Origin: Acidobacteriaceae bacterium
GTDB taxonomy: Bacteria; Acidobacteriota; Terriglobia; Terriglobales; Acidobacteriaceae
Length of the DNA stretch: 6,238 bases
Direction: 5' to 3'
NCBI GenBank assembly: GCA_025929125.1
Contig: JAICMT010000098.1
Coordinates: 1 to 6,238, forward strand
Both the position numbers and the translations under genes were made by a program. Positions 1 through 5,571 of this stretch are shown here, one piece after another. Under the pieces are notes generated by a model. That model saw only the letters and a list, made by a program, of their open reading frames with translations, made no database searches and had not been told where the DNA came from. Positions within the stretch are counted from its first letter, which is position 1; the number at the start of each line of letters is the position of its first letter.

Positions 1-2
1 AG

Positions 3-92
3 CCCGAAACCTACTTCGATATTTTGCGCTGTATCTCGCAGTCAGTGGATCTGGATCTATTTTTCATCACCATTTCCTTAGCGTCAGACTAG
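3..92 (+). CDS. possible C-terminal end of a response-regulator receiver protein (partial)
   Basis: Reading the third frame from the window edge gives 29 residues starting PETYFDILRC and ending ISLASD before TAG at 90-92. The two bases before it are AG, so the preceding residue could be Lys. A Lys-Pro followed by Thr-Tyr, a short helix and a hydrophobic segment is the way single-domain CheY/Rcp1-type receiver domains end (the conserved Lys-Pro of the phosphorylation site, then the last helix). This is pattern resemblance over a very short fragment, with no catalytic Asp in view. Another frame (2-166) is also open for 54 codons and is hydrophobic near its end, so the reading frame is not certain. 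Base composition is lower in G+C than the genes to the right. Confidence 0.33.
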   Translation, partial: PETYFDILRCISQSVDLDLFFITISLASD

Positions 93-492
93 AAATAGCC
101 TTGGTTTGCCTCGCCCTTTTGGGCTTGTTTACCTTGACCAGCACGCGCCTCTCGCGTTCCCGTTGACTCGAAGTTGTCAGGCATTGGGACCGCTTTCGGC
201 CAAAAACGCCGTGTCAAGCCCTCTCACTCCCTCAAATCCTGATAACCCCAATCGTGAGAACTCCTTAGGCCAATAATTTTGATGTAACACGAGTTATGCT
301 CGACTTGATATCCTTAACTTAGGTGGAAAAAAGCCCTGCACTCAAGCCGGGCTTTTTATGACTGGCGCTGAGAACGGCTAAGCCAACCCATTCAATGCAA
401 ACACTTTAGTCCAAGAGCCTTAGATTCAAGACTCTACGAACATACCAGTCACGCATGTAGCTCTATCCAGAGACTTTACGCAAAATAGGTAT
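93..492. other. gene-poor, low-G+C intergenic stretch
   Basis: I find no convincing coding frame on either strand here. The first 480 bases of the window are 48% G+C by direct count, against well over 60% in the neighbouring genes. It contains a short GCCC-TTTT-GGGC hairpin at 113-124 followed by TTGTTT (a weak terminator candidate for whatever ends at 92), a better terminator at 327-357, and an 11-base copy of the tRNA D-arm sequence at 460-470. It lies directly downstream of the tRNA-Arg 3' end, a position often used by integrating elements, but no integrase or att repeat is visible. Confidence 0.5.
327..357. terminator. bidirectional rho-independent terminator
   Basis: The arms AAAAAGCCC and GGGCTTTTT pair around a 12-base loop, giving a GCCC/GGGC core flanked by an A-run on one side and a T-run on the other, so the RNA of either strand has a hairpin followed by U residues. 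It may end the minus-strand unit that contains the tRNA (about 160 bases upstream of it in that direction) or transcription entering from the left on the plus strand. The four-base GC core is short, which limits confidence. Confidence 0.6.
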
Positions 493-512
493 GGGGGGAG
501 GGGGGTACCCCC
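493..512. repeat. G-tract element ending in a perfect GGGGGTACCCCC palindrome
   Basis: Six G, one A and six G are followed by TACCCCC. Bases 501-512 are a perfect 12-base palindrome. It starts five bases beyond the CCA end of the tRNA. In the minus-strand transcript it reads as a short G/C hairpin followed by a C-rich, G-poor run (CCCCCCTCCCCCC), which could be a transcription-end or Rho-loading signal. On the plus strand the G-runs could stack. Which of these applies, and whether the element is repeated elsewhere in the genome, cannot be told from this window. Confidence 0.5.
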
Positions 513-517
513 TGAAG

Positions 518-594
518 TGGTGCGCCCGGAGAGATTCGAACTCCCGACCCTTTGGTTCGAAGCCAAATGCTCTATCCAGCTGAGCTACGGGCGC
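518..594 (-). tRNA. tRNA-Arg (anticodon UCG), CCA encoded
   Basis: On the minus strand the sequence folds as a standard cloverleaf. The acceptor stem is GCGCCCG (594-588) with CGGGCGC (528-522), then U8 A9. The D arm is GCTC...GAGC, and the anticodon stem TTTGG/CCAAA carries the loop CTTCGAA with anticodon TCG. The T arm is CGGGAGTTCGAATCTCTCCGG-like and contains GTTCGAATC. The discriminator base is A (521) and CCA is encoded at 520-518. The tRNA reads CGA, and by wobble possibly other CGN arginine codons. It starts only 12 bases after the stop codon of the small gene at 607-897, so it is probably processed from the same transcript as that gene and the thioredoxin lipoprotein. Confidence 0.96.
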
Positions 595-606
595 ACTTTG
601 GGGATG

Positions 607-897
607 CTACAAACCAGCCTTGGCGACCGAGGGCTGCACCGGCGTGGGCGGAGCGACATCCTCCGGCACCGGAATCAGCGCAACCGTCTCCACGATGTCC
701 AGCCCGGCGCGGCGCAGCAACTGGTGCACAACTGGTCCGGAGAGCCGGCTCGCGTCGTACTCAACCCTCACCGTCTTCGCCGCCTCATCAAACCGCAGTG
801 CCCGGATGCCGTACACGTCCCGCACCTTGGAGAGGGCAAGCATTGCCTGCTCCGAAGGAGGTGTGCCATATCGAAACAGCACGTCAAGCTGAGTCAT
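607..897 (-). CDS. small HMA-like (ferredoxin-fold) protein of unknown function
   Basis: It encodes 96 residues. The first 70 or so alternate strand-helix-strand-strand-helix in the way of heavy-metal-associated (HMA) domains: a strand at LDVLFRYG, helix 15-25, strand RALRFDEAAKTVRVEYD (about 32-48), helix 50-64, then GLDIVE. The CxxC metal site of true HMA domains is absent; its place is taken by TPPSEQ, and the protein has no cysteine at all, so direct copper or zinc binding by that motif is unlikely. The C-terminal 25 residues are Pro/Ala/Val-rich and probably disordered. ATG at 897 is the only usable start. There is no Shine-Dalgarno sequence; instead a six-base-pair hairpin (GCTGAT/ATCAGC, 901-915) sits just upstream. 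The thioredoxin gene ends 25 bases upstream and the tRNA follows 12 bases downstream. I cannot assign a function. Confidence 0.75.
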   Translation of the reverse strand: MTQLDVLFRYGTPPSEQAMLALSKVRDVYGIRALRFDEAAKTVRVEYDASRLSGPVVHQLLRRAGLDIVETVALIPVPEDVAPPTPVQPSVAKAGL

Positions 898-922
898 ACT
901 GCTGATTCTATCAGCGCACCGG

Positions 923-1450
923 TTAGAGCTTGCTCAGATAGTCCATGATCTCCGGACTGACCCAATTCTGGGCGGAAACGAACTTCCGGCGCAGCACGCC
1001 ATTGCGGTCGATGACATAAGTCTCGGGAATCTTTACCGTGCCGTACATGTGCGGGATCCGGAACGAGGGATCACGCACCGAGACGAAGTCCACCGGGTGC
1101 TCGGAAAGGAACTGCCGGTACGCCGCGTCGTCCTCGTCGGCGCTGATGGCCACCACGGTGATCTGAGGCATGCGGCGCTGCAGCTCAACCAGGGTAGGAA
1201 TCTCATCAATGCAGGGGATGCACCAGCTGGCCCAGAAGTTCAACACCACAATCCGGCCGCGAAGCTTGCTCAGGTCCAGCGACTGCCTTCCATCCGAAAC
1301 CGTGAACTGTGGCGCCGGACTGCCGATCCGCCCCGGGCGATCACCACGGTCGCAGGCCGTCGCCGAGAGTGCTACCACACTCAAAAGCACCCACGTGAAC
1401 CTGCGCCGGGTAAATTTCAACTTTCTGCCTGCCTGCCTTCTCTCCGGCAC
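923..1450 (-). CDS. TlpA/ResA-like thioredoxin-fold lipoprotein
   Basis: With the GTG start at 1450 the protein has 175 residues. A basic N-terminus (TRRRF) leads into the hydrophobic stretch WVLLSVVALSATA and then Cys33, a lipobox, so it is probably a membrane-anchored lipoprotein facing the periplasm. The mature part is a redoxin/AhpC-TSA-type thioredoxin fold: GSPAPQF, then FWASWCIPC with the redox pair Cys77 and Cys80, SADEDD after the third strand, and KIPETYVID with the cis-Pro at about 142. This class reduces disulfides of exported proteins or cytochrome c apoproteins; the partner is unknown here. GTG 1450 is preferred because GAGGAG lies five bases upstream. GTG 1456 and ATG 1516 are possible, but the latter would start upstream of the predicted promoter. 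It is divergent from the glycosyltransferase and heads the unit ending in the tRNA. Confidence 0.88.
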   Translation of the reverse strand: MPERRQAGRKLKFTRRRFTWVLLSVVALSATACDRGDRPGRIGSPAPQFTVSDGRQSLDLSKLRGRIVVLNFWASWCIPCIDEIPTLVELQRRMPQITVVAISADEDDAAYRQFLSEHPVDFVSVRDPSFRIPHMYGTVKIPETYVIDRNGVLRRKFVSAQNWVSPEIMDYLSKL

Positions 1451-1468
1451 GTTCACTCCTCGTCTTCC

Positions 1469-1475
1469 TATAATA
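1469..1475. promoter_or_regulatory. divergent -10 elements shared by the thioredoxin and glycosyltransferase genes
   Basis: TATAAT at 1469-1474 is a perfect sigma-70-type -10 box for the plus strand, ending eight bases before the GTG at 1483. The complement of 1470-1475 reads TATTAT, a good -10 box for the minus strand, placed about 20-25 bases before the thioredoxin GTG. I see no good -35 box for either direction at 16-18 bases. The two promoters, if real, overlap almost completely and would compete. On the plus side the transcript should begin at about 1481-1483, that is, at the start codon. Confidence 0.5.
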
Positions 1476-1482
1476 CGAACCT

Positions 1483-2565
1483 GTGAGCGAGCAGACATCG
1501 GTTGACCAGGCGGCAAGCAGCGAATCTGCAGCTTCCCTGCGGCTCTCGGTCGTCATTCCGGCCCGAAACGAGGCCCGTTGGCTGCCCGCCTGCCTGCAAT
1601 CGCTGCTCTCACAGTCGGACCGCGGCTTCGCCTTGGGGCAACAGTGGGAGCTGATCGTGGTGGATGACGACTCCTCCGATGCGACCGGCGATCTAGCTCG
1701 GGAGGTCGCTGCAGTTCATCCCGGAGTTACGGTCCTAGCTGCGCCGCCGCTCGGTCCCTCCGAGCGCGCCGGGATCACCGGCAAGAACAACGCCTGCTGG
1801 GCAGGTGCGCAGCAGGCTCGGGGCGCATGGCTGCTCTTTACGGATGCGGACACCGTGCATGAGCCCGGAGACCTTTCGCGGGCGCTGCACGAGGCCGAGA
1901 AATACAAAGCGGCGCTGCTCTCGTATTCGCCGCGCCAGATCGTCATCGGCTTCTGGCAGCATGCGCTGATGCCGCTAGTGTTTTCTGAGCTGGCAACGGT
2001 CTACCCGCCGAAGCAGGTTTCAAACCCAGCTTCCCCGGTCGCTGCAGCCAACGGACAGTTCCTGCTGATCCGCCGCGACGTCTACTTCGAGTTGGGTGGA
2101 CACCGGCTCGTGGGCAAACAGGTTTTGGAGGATGTGGCACTTGCGCGAGCAGTCAAGCGCGGCAACCACACGATCCGTTTCCGCTACGCACCAGAAGCGC
2201 TCTCCACCCGAATGTATGCGAACACGGGAGAGATGATCGAGGGATGGACCAAGAACCTGCGGCTGCTGTTTCCGAGGCCGCTTTTTCTCGCGGCTATGCG
2301 CATGCTCGAATTTTTGCTGTTCTTTTTTCTTCCGCTCACTGCCCTGGCGTTTCCTGGCCTGCTGTCTTGGCAGCAAGCAGCTATCCTTCTGGTATGGCTT
2401 CGCGCCTGCTGGGGCTTTTACCACCGTGCCCTGCGCGCTCATTTTCCAGCTGCAGATACCGCCATTTCTATTCTCGCGGTTCCGCTATTCGCATGGCTGC
2501 TGGTGCGGAGCGCAACCAGCAGGACGGTGGAGTGGAAGGGCCGCCGCTACAGCAATTTCAGCTGA
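1483..2565 (+). CDS. membrane-anchored family 2 glycosyltransferase
   Basis: It encodes 360 residues. A GT-A domain occupies about residues 20-260: LSVVIPARNEA at 21-31, IVVDDDSSD at 58-66 for the nucleotide, GKNNAC at 100-105, the metal-binding DAD at 121-123, NGQFLLIRRD at 190-199 and the LEDVALARAVKRG acceptor/catalytic segment at 215-227. The C-terminal third is hydrophobic, with about three membrane segments (roughly 270-292, 295-312, 325-345), and ends in VEWKGRRYSNFS. This architecture, including the closing WKGRxY, resembles glycosyltransferases of carotenoid and hopanoid-type lipid pathways (CrtQ/HpnB-like), so a lipid acceptor at the inner membrane is a reasonable guess, but substrate and sugar are unknown. 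GTG 1483 is the only start that leaves the Rossmann motif intact. It has no Shine-Dalgarno sequence and sits where transcription should start, so the mRNA is probably leaderless. Confidence 0.87.
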   Translation: MSEQTSVDQAASSESAASLRLSVVIPARNEARWLPACLQSLLSQSDRGFALGQQWELIVVDDDSSDATGDLAREVAAVHPGVTVLAAPPLGPSERAGITGKNNACWAGAQQARGAWLLFTDADTVHEPGDLSRALHEAEKYKAALLSYSPRQIVIGFWQHALMPLVFSELATVYPPKQVSNPASPVAAANGQFLLIRRDVYFELGGHRLVGKQVLEDVALARAVKRGNHTIRFRYAPEALSTRMYANTGEMIEGWTKNLRLLFPRPLFLAAMRMLEFLLFFFLPLTALAFPGLLSWQQAAILLVWLRACWGFYHRALRAHFPAADTAISILAVPLFAWLLVRSATSRTVEWKGRRYSNFS

Positions 2566-2633
2566 TGTTTTCCAGGCCGTTGTAACCGTTTGAATTGTGC
2601 AACATCTAATTAGCAGGCGATCGGATACCACGC

Positions 2634-3044
2634 ATGGTGCTTCTTACCCGCAAATCTGAGTTCTCCTCAGCCCACTATTACTGGAACGAAGAGTGGTCTG
2701 CTGAGGAGAATCAGCGTGTCTTTGGCCGCTGTGCCAACCGCAACGGACACGGCCACAATTACACGCTCGAGGTAACGGTGGCCGGCGAGGTCGACCCCGT
2801 GACCGGATTTGTAGTCGATTTGAAGCAGCTGAAGGAGATCCTCGAAGACGAGGTCCTGCGCGTCTATGATCACCGCAATCTCAACCTGGAGGTCCCGGAA
2901 TTCGCAACCCGGATTCCGACGACGGAGAATATCGCGATCTCCATCTGGGAGCGGCTCGAGGGAAAGATTCCCAACGCCCAGCTGCACCGGGTTCGGGTAT
3001 ATGAAATGCCGGACCTGTTCGCCGACTACTACGGAGAGCGATGA
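2634..3044 (+). CDS. 6-pyruvoyltetrahydropterin synthase family protein, catalytic residues complete
   Basis: It encodes 136 residues, normal length for this T-fold family, which converts 7,8-dihydroneopterin triphosphate to 6-pyruvoyl- or 6-carboxy-tetrahydropterin. Zinc ligands are His14 (FSSAH), His39 and His41 (NGHGHNY). The catalytic Cys33 lies in GRCANRNGHGH, and the Asp79-His80 pair in YDHRNLN. PTTEN is at 95-99 and the pterin-anchoring Glu124 in VYEMPD. The Cys-to-HGH spacing is five residues, as in animal PTPS; E. coli QueD has three, so automatic naming as QueD may be wrong. Upstream, TCTAAT at 2605-2610 with TTGTAA at 2580-2585 is a weak promoter candidate (spacer 19). No clear Shine-Dalgarno sequence precedes the ATG. 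It is the first gene of a three-gene pterin operon, overlapping the next by ATGA. Homologues catalysing PTPS, QueD or folate-bypass reactions cannot be separated with certainty from sequence alone. Confidence 0.9.
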   Translation: MVLLTRKSEFSSAHYYWNEEWSAEENQRVFGRCANRNGHGHNYTLEVTVAGEVDPVTGFVVDLKQLKEILEDEVLRVYDHRNLNLEVPEFATRIPTTENIAISIWERLEGKIPNAQLHRVRVYEMPDLFADYYGER

Positions 3045-3514
3045 GCCAGACGATGAGAGACAGCTCGAGCAATTCGCCAGCTCCGCGCGCGTATCTTTCG
3101 CGGCGCTACCGTCTGAGCGCCTCGCACCGCCTGCACACCGAGGCGTTTACTCCGGAAGAGAACCAGTCGGCGTATGGCAAGTGCAATAACCCGCACGGCC
3201 ATGGCCACAATTACGTGGTCGAGGTAACCTTCGCAGGCTCGGTGGATCGCGCAACCGGGATGGTCTGTGATCTCGGCGCACTGGACGCATTTGCGCGGGA
3301 GCGGCTTCTCGACCGCTTCGATTGCCGGAACCTGAACACGATGCCGGAGTTTCAGGCGTGTGTTTCCACTACGGAGAACTTCACGCGCGAAGTTCACCGC
3401 ATCTTTAGCGCATTTCCGCAGGCAGAACTGACCGGCATCCGGATCGAGGAGACCAGCAACAATTCCTTCGAGTCCCACGGAGCTGACTCCAACCGAAAGG
3501 CTGAACGCATATGA
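3041..3514 (+). CDS. second PTPS-family paralogue with catalytic His replaced by Cys
   Basis: It encodes 157 residues and is clearly paralogous to the gene before it, with about 16 extra N-terminal residues rich in Ser. Zinc ligands His29, His54 and His56, the nucleophile Cys48 ([13 protein letters not shown], again C-x5-HGH), STTEN at 109-113 and the anchor Glu137 (RIEET) are all present. The Asp-His pair of the family reads Asp94-Cys95 (FDCRNLN; codon TGC at 3323-3325), so the catalytic His is missing. The protein may therefore have altered chemistry, form mixed oligomers with its neighbour, or bind pterins without turnover. Its ATG overlaps the TGA of the first gene (ATGA), with GGAGAG just upstream, and its own TGA overlaps the folE ATG, so the three genes are translationally coupled. 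PTPS-fold identity is near certain; the reaction is not. Confidence 0.88.
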   Translation: MSQTMRDSSSNSPAPRAYLSRRYRLSASHRLHTEAFTPEENQSAYGKCNNPHGHGHNYVVEVTFAGSVDRATGMVCDLGALDAFARERLLDRFDCRNLNTMPEFQACVSTTENFTREVHRIFSAFPQAELTGIRIEETSNNSFESHGADSNRKAERI

Positions 3515-4113
3515 GCCCACCCACTGCGCCAGAGGCCGTCTCTCTCGCCTCCGCCTCCACTCAGGATCTGTATCACGAACTGCTCGTGCGCCTTGGGGAG
3601 GACCCGACGCGCGACGGCCTGATCGATACGCCCAAACGGATGGACCAGGCGATCCGGTTTTTGACGCGCGGCTACACGCAGGATGTAAGTGCGGTTCTGC
3701 ACAACGCGCTCTTCGATGTCGAGTACGACGAGATGGTGATCGTTAAGGACATCGAGTTCTTCTCCATGTGCGAGCACCACATGCTGCCCTTCTTCGGCAA
3801 GGCGCACGTCGCGTACGTTCCCAACGGAAAAGTGATCGGGCTCTCGAAGATTCCGCGGCTGGTGGACGTGTTCGCACGCCGGCTGCAGGTGCAGGAGCGG
3901 CTGACGACTGAGATCGCCGACGCGATCGACGAGGCGATCCTTCCTCAAGGCGTCGCGGTCATTCTCGAGGCGCAGCACCTCTGCATGATGATGCGCGGTG
4001 TGGAGAAGCAGCACTCCGCGACCGTTACCTCTGCTATGCGCGGAGTCTTCAAATCGCAGCAGCAGACGCGCAGCGAGTTTCTCTCCCTGGTACGGAAGGC
4101 GGATCACTTCTAG
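3511..4113 (+). CDS. folE: GTP cyclohydrolase I
   Basis: It encodes 200 residues, close to the usual bacterial length. The enzyme opens and recyclises GTP to 7,8-dihydroneopterin triphosphate plus formate, the first step of folate, biopterin and queuosine-precursor synthesis, in the cytoplasm as a decamer. The family pattern is complete: [15 protein letters not shown] at 29-43, [14 protein letters not shown] at 83-96 with zinc ligands Cys87 and His90, [18 protein letters not shown] at 102-119, [10 protein letters not shown] at 130-139, and [10 protein letters not shown] at 155-164 with the third ligand Cys158. It is translationally coupled (ATGA overlap at 3511-3514) to the second PTPS paralogue, with AAAGG about ten bases upstream. 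Being last in the operon, it supplies the substrate of the two preceding enzymes. A strong terminator follows 15 bases after the stop codon. Confidence 0.97.
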   Translation: MSPPTAPEAVSLASASTQDLYHELLVRLGEDPTRDGLIDTPKRMDQAIRFLTRGYTQDVSAVLHNALFDVEYDEMVIVKDIEFFSMCEHHMLPFFGKAHVAYVPNGKVIGLSKIPRLVDVFARRLQVQERLTTEIADAIDEAILPQGVAVILEAQHLCMMMRGVEKQHSATVTSAMRGVFKSQQQTRSEFLSLVRKADHF

Positions 4114-4128
4114 GCCGCTGAGCAGAAG

Positions 4129-4160
4129 AATGCCCCACAGCTCATCAAGGTGGGGCATTT
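4129..4160. terminator. bidirectional hairpin terminator between convergent genes
   Basis: AATGCCCCAC (4129-4138) and GTGGGGCATT (4150-4159) are perfect ten-base inverted arms around an 11-base loop. They are followed by T-rich sequence on the plus strand (TTTCTGTTTG) and by TTCTTC on the minus strand. It lies between the stop of folE and the stop of the DinB-family gene, which run toward each other, so it most likely serves both operons. Confidence 0.85.
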
Positions 4161-4182
4161 CTGTTTGCTCTGTTCGGAAGGA

Positions 4183-4701
4183 TCAGGCCGGTTGCAGTTG
4201 GCGCTGAAAGAACGACCGCTCGTCGGCACTGGGACCCCAGCTTGCAGGTACCGGCACGTCCAGCATGCGCAGGTACACGCCGAACTGCCCGCGATGCTGA
4301 TACCAGTGGTTGAGCATGATGTTGCGCAGGAACGCCAGCCGCGGCATTGCAGCTACCTCCTCCGTACCGTTCAGAATTCGCCAGGTTGCGTTGATCGTAG
4401 CGTCATCATACCCGCCCAGCACTTCACGGACCGTGGCGATGCTCTCATCGAATTTGTCCAAAATCTCCTGCTTACTCGAAGGCTGAACGTGATTGAAATC
4501 CGGTACCTGGATCTCGTTCTGCTGGCTTCCACGGCACACACCGCCTGGCACGAATGCCAGGTGATACGCCAGTTGGCCCGCCGTCATCGACTTTGAGTGC
4601 GGTTTCCAACCGAGCTTGTCTTCCGGTAACCGCTCCAGGTACTTGCGTGTCACAGGCGCCTGCGATTCAAACTCCGCGAGTAATTGCTGGGAAATAGACA
4701 C
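4183..4701 (-). CDS. DinB-family (four-helix bundle) metal-binding protein
   Basis: It encodes 172 residues, normal for the DinB/YfiT-like four-helix-bundle superfamily. The three His ligands that bind a divalent metal are in place: His47 in the helix TAGQLAYHLAFV, and His132 and His136 in NHWYQHRGQFGVYLRML, the signature of the family. Members include damage-inducible proteins of unknown role and thiol-dependent (bacillithiol/mycothiol) transferases; nothing here tells which. The start is GTG at 4701, supported by a strong Shine-Dalgarno sequence AAGGAG (4714-4709) seven bases upstream. The gene starts 52 bases after the SRPBCC gene stop, with no terminator between them, so it is probably the third gene of the ArsR operon. 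It ends against the bidirectional terminator shared with folE. Confidence 0.9.
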   Translation of the reverse strand: MSISQQLLAEFESQAPVTRKYLERLPEDKLGWKPHSKSMTAGQLAYHLAFVPGGVCRGSQQNEIQVPDFNHVQPSSKQEILDKFDESIATVREVLGGYDDATINATWRILNGTEEVAAMPRLAFLRNIMLNHWYQHRGQFGVYLRMLDVPVPASWGPSADERSFFQRQLQPA

Positions 4702-4753
4702 AGTGTTTCTCCTTATTTTGGGCTTCAGACAGCTGCAGGTAGATTGGACGTCT

Positions 4754-5209
4754 TCAGGCGCGCCTGGATTCAGCCCGTTTTTTTGCTTGCTGGTTCATGA
4801 AGCTCCAGCCCTCACCCAGCCCCTTACGATGCGTTTCCGGGATCAGGCCGAAACCGGCGTGACAGAACCGGATCACCGTCTCGTCGCCCTCCTGACTGAG
4901 GCGGTACTGCACGTTGTTCCATACCGGATAGGACATGAATAACGGCCCACTGATCTCAAGCAGTGCATCGCGCTTGATCGCCTGCACATGACCCCAGAAG
5001 TGACCGTTGTTGTCACCGAGGTCGCGATACCAGCGGCCACCCGGCCAGGCTTCGAGCTTCATGGGCATCGGTGTTCCGTCGGGATGCTCATTGCCGGAAT
5101 CCAGCTGCTCGAGCAGTGCCGCGAAGGTGGTGGAGAGGGGAGCGCGGACGCGGATCTCCTGTGTGATGTTCAGTGTCATCTCGTCCAAAGCTGCGGGTGC
5201 TTCGATCAT
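4754..5209 (-). CDS. SRPBCC / AHSA1-like ligand-binding domain protein
   Basis: It encodes 151 residues. The START-like helix-grip fold is recognisable: ITQEIRVRAPLSTTFAALLEQL (15-36), the WPGGRWYRDLG turn at 55-65, GHFWGHVQAIKRDALLEISGPL, an antiparallel YRLSQEGDETVIRFCHAGFGLI, and a C-terminal helix starting GLGEGWSFMNQQAKKR. Such proteins bind hydrophobic ligands or act as AHA1-type cochaperone-like domains, and those encoded directly after an ArsR regulator are common in bacteria; the ligand is unknown. ATG 5209 is chosen because GGAGG (5219-5215) is five bases upstream. ATG 5221 would add MEEP but has no ribosome site. The open frame continues far upstream, but only as a shadow of the regulator gene. 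It starts 17 bases after the regulator stop and is followed by the DinB-family gene. Confidence 0.88.
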   Translation of the reverse strand: MIEAPAALDEMTLNITQEIRVRAPLSTTFAALLEQLDSGNEHPDGTPMPMKLEAWPGGRWYRDLGDNNGHFWGHVQAIKRDALLEISGPLFMSYPVWNNVQYRLSQEGDETVIRFCHAGFGLIPETHRKGLGEGWSFMNQQAKKRAESRRA

Positions 5210-5226
5210 CGGCTCCTCCATGATGG

Positions 5227-5565
5227 CTATGTGTTTTCGCGTGCGGCAACTGCTTCGGCCCGCTGCTTGACGCGGTTGAGTTGCTGGCTCCAGTACTGCT
5301 CGAATCGGGATGCCCAGTCGTGCAGCGGCCGAATGGCCTGAGCATTGGTGCGGTAGAACTTCTGACGGCCCTGGCAGCGCATGTGCACCAGGCCCGTCTC
5401 TCGTAGCACGCGCAGATGCTTTGAGACGGACGGCTGATCCAGCTCGAGCCCGATTACGATTTCGCTCACCGGACGCTCCCTGCGGGCGAGGAAGGTGAGG
5501 ATCTCGCGTCGGCGGGGCTCCGCGACTGCGTTGAAGATATCCGAGGTGGTAGCGGCTCGCGGCAT
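5227..5565 (-). CDS. ArsR/SmtB-type winged-helix transcription regulator
   Basis: It encodes 112 residues. The winged helix runs from FNAVAEPRRREILTFLARRERPVSEI (11-36) through the recognition helix QPSVSKHLRVLRETGLV (44-60) to the wing RCQGRQKFYRTN (63-74), then PLHDWASRFEQYW, the usual dimer helix. The ELCVC metal-binding motif of ArsR/SmtB metal sensors is absent, so it is more like the regulators paired with SRPBCC proteins, which probably sense a non-metal signal. The ATG at 5565 has no Shine-Dalgarno sequence and lies two bases beyond the predicted transcription start, so translation is probably leaderless. It is the first gene of a three-gene minus-strand operon and probably represses its own promoter. 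Confidence 0.92.
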   Translation of the reverse strand: MPRAATTSDIFNAVAEPRRREILTFLARRERPVSEIVIGLELDQPSVSKHLRVLRETGLVHMRCQGRQKFYRTNAQAIRPLHDWASRFEQYWSQQLNRVKQRAEAVAARENT

Positions 5566-5571
5566 AGGAGT

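Noticed and set aside
113..130. GCCC-TTTT-GGGC hairpin followed by TTGTTT as a terminator.
   Set aside because: A four-base stem with an interrupted T-run is too weak to list as a separate feature; it is only mentioned within the intergenic entry.
2..166. A 54-codon plus-strand open frame with a hydrophobic stretch.
   Set aside because: It competes with the frame ending at 92, which looks more like a real protein end; with the upstream sequence missing I could not support it.
517..948. Long plus-strand frames across the tRNA and the small HMA-like gene.
   Set aside because: They read through a complete tRNA and an antisense gene, and their composition is that of GC-rich shadow frames.
2020..2442. 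A 140-codon minus-strand frame inside the glycosyltransferase gene.
   Set aside because: It is Lys/Arg-rich because it is antisense to the Leu/Phe-rich membrane segments. It has no ribosome site or recognisable domain.
2566..2633. A riboswitch or structured leader before the pterin operon (for example a tetrahydrofolate or preQ1 type).
   Set aside because: The gap is only 68 bases, and I found no paired elements or known core motif in it.
3394..4158. A 254-codon open frame on the minus strand opposite folE.
   Set aside because: It is the antisense shadow of folE, whose zinc-site motifs and coupled start are unambiguous, and it reads through the terminator hairpin. Its translation resembles no domain I know.
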